From positions 360,394-424,393 of the forward strand of contig NZ_DLHA01000019.1 in NCBI RefSeq assembly GCF_002482975.1: a DNA stretch of 64,000 nucleotides, in the 5' to 3' direction. The DNA is from Flavobacterium sp. UBA7680. Lineage in GTDB: Bacteria > Bacteroidota > Bacteroidia > Flavobacteriales > Flavobacteriaceae. The number at the start of each line of letters is the position of its first letter. Position 1 is the stretch's first letter. Under the pieces are notes generated by a model, which made no database searches, was not told where the DNA came from, and worked only from the letters and a program-made list of their open reading frames with translations. This document shows, piece by piece, positions 60,571 to 64,000 of this stretch. Position numbers and translations under genes: made by a program.

Positions 60571-61361
60571 ATTTTCTCTTTTTCAAATTGTTTGTATTTT
60601 CCGGGAGAAATAGAATATTTTATTGTTTCTTTTGTGCCTAAGGCCAGAAAACCTAAAACGGCTAAACTTTCATCAAATAAATTAATGACTCTTTTTTGAA
60701 GGTCATTATCAAAATAAATTAAAACATTGCGGCACAATATAATATCAAACTCATTAAATGAAGTGTCTGAAACCAAATTGTGTTGTGAATATACCATTTT
60801 TTGAGACAGCTCTTCGTTGAATTTTGCAATGCCGTAATTAGCGGTATAATAACTCGAAAAATCTTCCTGTCCGCCTGCATCACGATAGTTTTGTGAATAT
60901 TCTTTCATCATTCTGAGCGGGAAAATTCCTTTTTTGGCTGTTTCTAAAACCGTGGCATTGATGTCTGTAGCATAAATAAGGGATTTATGCAGTAAACCTG
61001 CTTCTTTAAGCATTATGGCCATCGAATAGACTTCTTCGCCTGTAGAACAGCCTGCATGCCATAACCTGATAAAAGGTTTTGTGCCTAATAAGGGTAAAAT
61101 TTCGTTTCTTAAAATGCCATAAAATGCCGGATCACGAAACATTTCTGTAACATTGACCGTGATTTCGTCGACCATTTTTTTGTAATACTCAGGATCAGAA
61201 CGAACTTTTGAGAGAAATTCGTGAAAATGGTCAAATCCGCCTAATTGATATACTCGGTATACACGCCTTTTTAAGGATGCTCTGGAATAACTTCCAAAAT
61301 CAAAGCCGTAGTATTCATAAACTTCGTTGATAAGTGTTTCTAATTCGATATCTTCAATCAT
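60552..61361 (-). CDS. CheR-type protein-glutamate methyltransferase
   Basis: S-adenosylmethionine-dependent methyltransferase of 269 residues. The N-terminal helical domain is followed by the catalytic domain with LWHAGCSTGEEVYSMAIML (SAM-binding GxSxGEE), YATDINATVLETAKKGI and FDIILCRNVLIYFD. These are canonical CheR motifs. It follows the response regulator by 12 bases and overlaps the CheB gene. Confidence 0.93.
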   Translation of the reverse strand: MIEDIELETLINEVYEYYGFDFGSYSRASLKRRVYRVYQLGGFDHFHEFLSKVRSDPEYYKKMVDEITVNVTEMFRDPAFYGILRNEILPLLGTKPFIRLWHAGCSTGEEVYSMAIMLKEAGLLHKSLIYATDINATVLETAKKGIFPLRMMKEYSQNYRDAGGQEDFSSYYTANYGIAKFNEELSQKMVYSQHNLVSDTSFNEFDIILCRNVLIYFDNDLQKRVINLFDESLAVLGFLALGTKETIKYSISPGKYKQFEKEKIWRKIK

Positions 61362-61373
61362 AATCTACTTAAT

Positions 61374-61739
61374 TCAAATTTTGCTTAAAACAAGCAATAA
61401 CTTATCAACATCTACCGGTTTTGAGATGTAGTCATCTGCTCCGGCCTCTAAACATTTTTCTTTGTCTCCTGTCATGGCCTGTGCTGTAACGGCAATTACG
61501 AAAGTCGATTTTCTTGACGGAATAGCTTTTATTAACGGAATGGCTTCATAACCGTCCATTTCGGGCATCATCATATCCAGCAAAACACCATCAATCTTTT
61601 CATCAGATTTCAATAAATTTATTGCATCTTCGGCACTTGCACAAGACAAACAATCGTATGACTTAACACGTAAGGTATGTGTTAATGCTAAAATGTTTCT
61701 AGGATCATCATCAACAATTAAAAGTCGTTTTTTACTCAT
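61374..61739 (-). CDS. Single-domain response regulator
   Basis: CheY-like receiver of 121 residues. Acidic pair DDD at 10-12, phosphorylated Asp55 (LLDMMMPEMDGYE), Thr at ATAQAMTG (about 85), and Lys in YISKPVD (about 107). No output domain. Its sequence is close to the third receiver of the kinase upstream (DMMMPxMDGYE, AxTAxAMTGDxEKC, KPVDVDxLL), so it probably arose by duplication and may act as a phosphate sink or shuttle. Confidence 0.93.
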   Translation of the reverse strand: MSKKRLLIVDDDPRNILALTHTLRVKSYDCLSCASAEDAINLLKSDEKIDGVLLDMMMPEMDGYEAIPLIKAIPSRKSTFVIAVTAQAMTGDKEKCLEAGADDYISKPVDVDKLLLVLSKI

Positions 61740-61758
61740 AAACTTTTATATTTTTTTT

Positions 61759-61907
61759 GCCACAGATTAAAAGGATTAAAAAGATTTTTATAATCTGTGG
61801 CTAAATATTTTTTATTTTTTTGCCACAGATTTCACAGATTAAAGAGATTTTTTTAATCGCAATATTATCTCAATTTTTAATCTGTGAAATCTGTGAAATC
61901 TGTGGCA
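61759..61907. repeat. GCCACAGATTTCACAGATTA-type inverted repeats between kinase and regulator genes
   Basis: Two palindromes: 61759-61802 (GCCACAGATTAAAA.../TAATCTGTGGC) and 61821-61907 (TGCCACAGATTTCACAGATT with the exact inverse AATCTGTGAAATCTGTGGCA at the other end). They fill the 182-base gap and could weaken readthrough into the downstream genes. Confidence 0.75.
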
Positions 61908-61921
61908 TAAACTTTTATCTA

Positions 61922-64000
61922 TTAAACTTTATCATACAGCCAAACTCGTAATAACGATAGTAACTGGTCAACATCTACTGGTTTTGTAATATAATCTGAT
62001 GCTCCGGCTTTTATGCATTTTTCCCTGTCGCCTGTCATTGCTTTTGCGGTTACGGCAATTACAGGTAAATTTAAGAACTTCGGATTGGCACGTATTTTTT
62101 CGGCTGTTTCGTAACCGTCCATATGCGGCATCATCATATCTAATAAAACGACATCTGTATCTGGATTTTCGCTTAGAACTTTAATGGCATCATTTCCGTC
62201 AAAAGCCGTTATGATCGTCATTTTAAATACTTCTAATGCTTTTGTAAGCGAATAAATATTACGAACATCATCGTCAACAATCAGCACTTTTTTATCGTGC
62301 AGAATGTTATTTAGTAAATTTAGCTTTTTATGTCCATCTTTACTGCCTTTTCCTTCTTTTTTATCTTCAACTAAATGAAGGAAAAGCGAAACCTCATCTA
62401 ACATTCTTTGATACGAATGAGCCGTTTTTACAATAATAGAATCAGCGTATTTCTTGATTTTTACTTCTTCTTTTAGTGATAAACTTTTTCCTGTAAAAAC
62501 AATTACCGGAAGTTTCTCTAAGCCCGGATTTTTCTTAATACCATCCAGAATTTGATACGCTTGTTTGTCCGGAATTCCCATATCCAGAATTACGCAGTCA
62601 ACTTCTGTTTTGCTTAAAGCTTGGATTCCATCAGAAACTTCGCTTTTTATCTCAGAGTTAATATTATATGTTTCTAAGAAATAAGACAATGCTTTGGCAT
62701 GTTTTGGATTATCTTCAATAATTAAAACCTTTTGCGCTTCTTTATTAATGATGTGCTCGATTCTTAAAAACACATCCGGAATTTTATCAAATGCTACCGG
62801 TTTATCTAAAAAGTCTACAGCGCCTTTTAATAAACTTTCCTGTTTCAGTTTATGCGATGACATAATATGAACGGGAATATGTTTGGTTTCGGCATGATTT
62901 TTTAATTCTTCCAAAACTTCCCAGCCGCTTTTTACCGGAAGTTCAATATCTAACAATACACCAACAGGTTTATATAATAGCGTAAAGTTTAAGGCATGAT
63001 CGCCTCTTACGGCTACAATTCCTTTATAACCTTTGTTTCGTGAAAAGGCCAGAAGTGATTTTGCAAAATTGATATCGTCTTCAACTATTAAAATTACCTT
63101 ATCTCCTTCTATTATTGCGTTTCGATCGTCCTCTATTTCATCTGGAATAGTGGAACTGATATATTTTTTTGCAGGCGTTCCTTCTTCTTTTTCAGGTTCT
63201 AATTCTACAAAATCTGTTGGAGGAATTTTGTCGACATTTACTTTATTAAGGGCAGATCCAAAAACCGGCAGACATAACGTAAAGCTGCTTCCTTCATTAA
63301 CTCTACTGTGAAGGATAATTTCTCCTTTAAGTAATTTTGCCAATTCCCTGCTGATGGATAATCCTAAACCAGTTCCGCCGTATTTGCGTTTGGTTGAACC
63401 ATCGGCTTGCTGGAAGGCTTCAAAAACAAGCGGCTGTTTTTCTAACGGAATTCCAATTCCGGTATCTTTTACAATAAAGCAGATAATTTTGTCATCGTCT
63501 GTATTGATTTTGATTTCGAGTGTAACTTTTCCTTTTTCTGTAAATTTAATAGCATTCGAAATCAGGTTTTTTAGAATTTGTTCTAAACGCATTTTGTCTG
63601 TTTTAATGACAATTGGCGCTTCTTTCGAAAGAATTTCAAACTCAATTCCTTTTTCTTTGGCTACAAGATTAAAGAGATTCCAAAGTGTGTCTGTGATTTC
63701 TTTAGTCGAAATATCTAAAAATTCTAATTCCATTTTACCGGCTTCGATTTTAGATAAATCCAGAATTTCATCAATTAAGCCTAATAAACTGTTTCCTGAA
63801 CTCTGAATAACTTTGGCAAACTCAATTTCTTCATTGTTCATGCTTTTGTTATTATTCTCTGATAATAAACGGCTTAAAAGCAAAATTGAATTAAGAGGTG
63901 TTCTTAATTCGTGTGACATATTCGCCAAAAACTCTGATTTGTAACGTGTTGTTAATTCTAAAGCTTCTGATTTCTTTTGAATTTCATTGTTTTTTTCTTC
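61922..64000 (-). CDS. Hybrid sensor histidine kinase with three receiver domains (5' part outside the window)
   Basis: The frame is open to the end of the window, reading EEKNNEIQKKSEALELTTRY then KSEFLANMSHELRTPLNS, so the gene continues past position 64000 and the sensor part is not seen. Visible: the end of a coiled coil, HisKA (H-box NMSHELRTPLNS), HATPase (NLISNAIKF, DTGIGIP, GGTGLGLSI), then three receivers with LLDIELP, ILDMGIP and LLDMMMP. The third is most canonical (KPVDVDQLL); the second lacks parts of the usual pocket (GKSLSLKEE, VKTAHS in place of KP). It is upstream of RR, CheR and CheB on the same strand. Confidence 0.93.
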   Translation of the reverse strand, partial: EEKNNEIQKKSEALELTTRYKSEFLANMSHELRTPLNSILLLSRLLSENNNKSMNNEEIEFAKVIQSSGNSLLGLIDEILDLSKIEAGKMELEFLDISTKEITDTLWNLFNLVAKEKGIEFEILSKEAPIVIKTDKMRLEQILKNLISNAIKFTEKGKVTLEIKINTDDDKIICFIVKDTGIGIPLEKQPLVFEAFQQADGSTKRKYGGTGLGLSISRELAKLLKGEIILHSRVNEGSSFTLCLPVFGSALNKVNVDKIPPTDFVELEPEKEEGTPAKKYISSTIPDEIEDDRNAIIEGDKVILIVEDDINFAKSLLAFSRNKGYKGIVAVRGDHALNFTLLYKPVGVLLDIELPVKSGWEVLEELKNHAETKHIPVHIMSSHKLKQESLLKGAVDFLDKPVAFDKIPDVFLRIEHIINKEAQKVLIIEDNPKHAKALSYFLETYNINSEIKSEVSDGIQALSKTEVDCVILDMGIPDKQAYQILDGIKKNPGLEKLPVIVFTGKSLSLKEEVKIKKYADSIIVKTAHSYQRMLDEVSLFLHLVEDKKEGKGSKDGHKKLNLLNNILHDKKVLIVDDDVRNIYSLTKALEVFKMTIITAFDGNDAIKVLSENPDTDVVLLDMMMPHMDGYETAEKIRANPKFLNLPVIAVTAKAMTGDREKCIKAGASDYITKPVDVDQLLSLLRVWLYDKV

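Noticed and set aside
1..64000. tRNA, rRNA, IS or prophage genes
   Set aside because: I looked for cloverleaf-like and transposase/integrase sequences in the gaps and saw none; the gaps hold short palindromic repeats only. A tRNA search program would settle this.

Overview
The window looks like chromosome of a Flavobacterium-type Bacteroidota. DNA is AT-rich. Promoters match the Bacteroidota TAnnTTTG -7 element with an upstream TTTG/TTG. SusC/SusD pairs, FecR/ECF signalling, a T9SS C-terminal sorting domain, PorT-like barrels and the DUF6660-czcABC arrangement all point the same way. The species cannot be told from sequence alone. I see no rRNA, tRNA, CRISPR array, phage or transposase gene.

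Layout. 1-2.4 kb: TonB receptor with a His-rich plug loop. 2.6-8.1 kb: oxidoreductase, GNAT, AraC regulator with a secreted alpha/beta hydrolase, DoxX, and a small unknown. 8.2-12.8 kb: membrane TPR protein, TauE/SafE with DUF1634, and an LLM flavin oxidoreductase. 13-16.9 kb: siderophore-type TonB receptor and a thiolase. 17-18.1 kb: divergent azoR/hxlR pair around a perfect 38-bp double palindrome. 18.4-24.9 kb: T9SS-secreted sugar dehydrogenase, S41 protease with a MarR regulator, and a sulfatase. 25.3-26.9 kb: DapB-like protein and DUF1810. 27.1-33.8 kb: an apparent operon of a His/Cys-rich exported peptide, an ABC ATPase, a TonB receptor and two DUF3526-type ABC-2 permeases; this is the best candidate for an undescribed system. 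35.2-44.5 kb: ECF sigma, FecR, STN-SusC, SusD, DUF4843-like lipoprotein and di-heme cytochrome c peroxidase. 44.6-47.7 kb: unknown secreted and small proteins and a VOC protein. 47.8-57.8 kb: metal and arsenic island (arsR, DUF6428, a 41-aa membrane ORF, arsC; convergent P-type ATPase; DUF6660-czcA-tolC-czcB). 58-60 kb: two outer-membrane barrels. 60-64 kb: CheB/CheR/response regulator/hybrid kinase, with the kinase running off the window end.

Working together. At least four envelope uptake or efflux systems concern metals or metal chelates: two or three TonB receptors, the ABC/DUF3526 operon, the ECF-controlled SusCD-peroxidase operon and the CzcCBA/P-ATPase/ars island. Several local regulators sit beside visible operators (HxlR, MarR, ArsR).

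The intergenic space is unusually full of dispersed palindromic repeats of at least six families. In the czc operon one family has entered coding sequence: it supplies most of the signal peptides of the adaptor and the TolC protein, and the last residues of CzcA.
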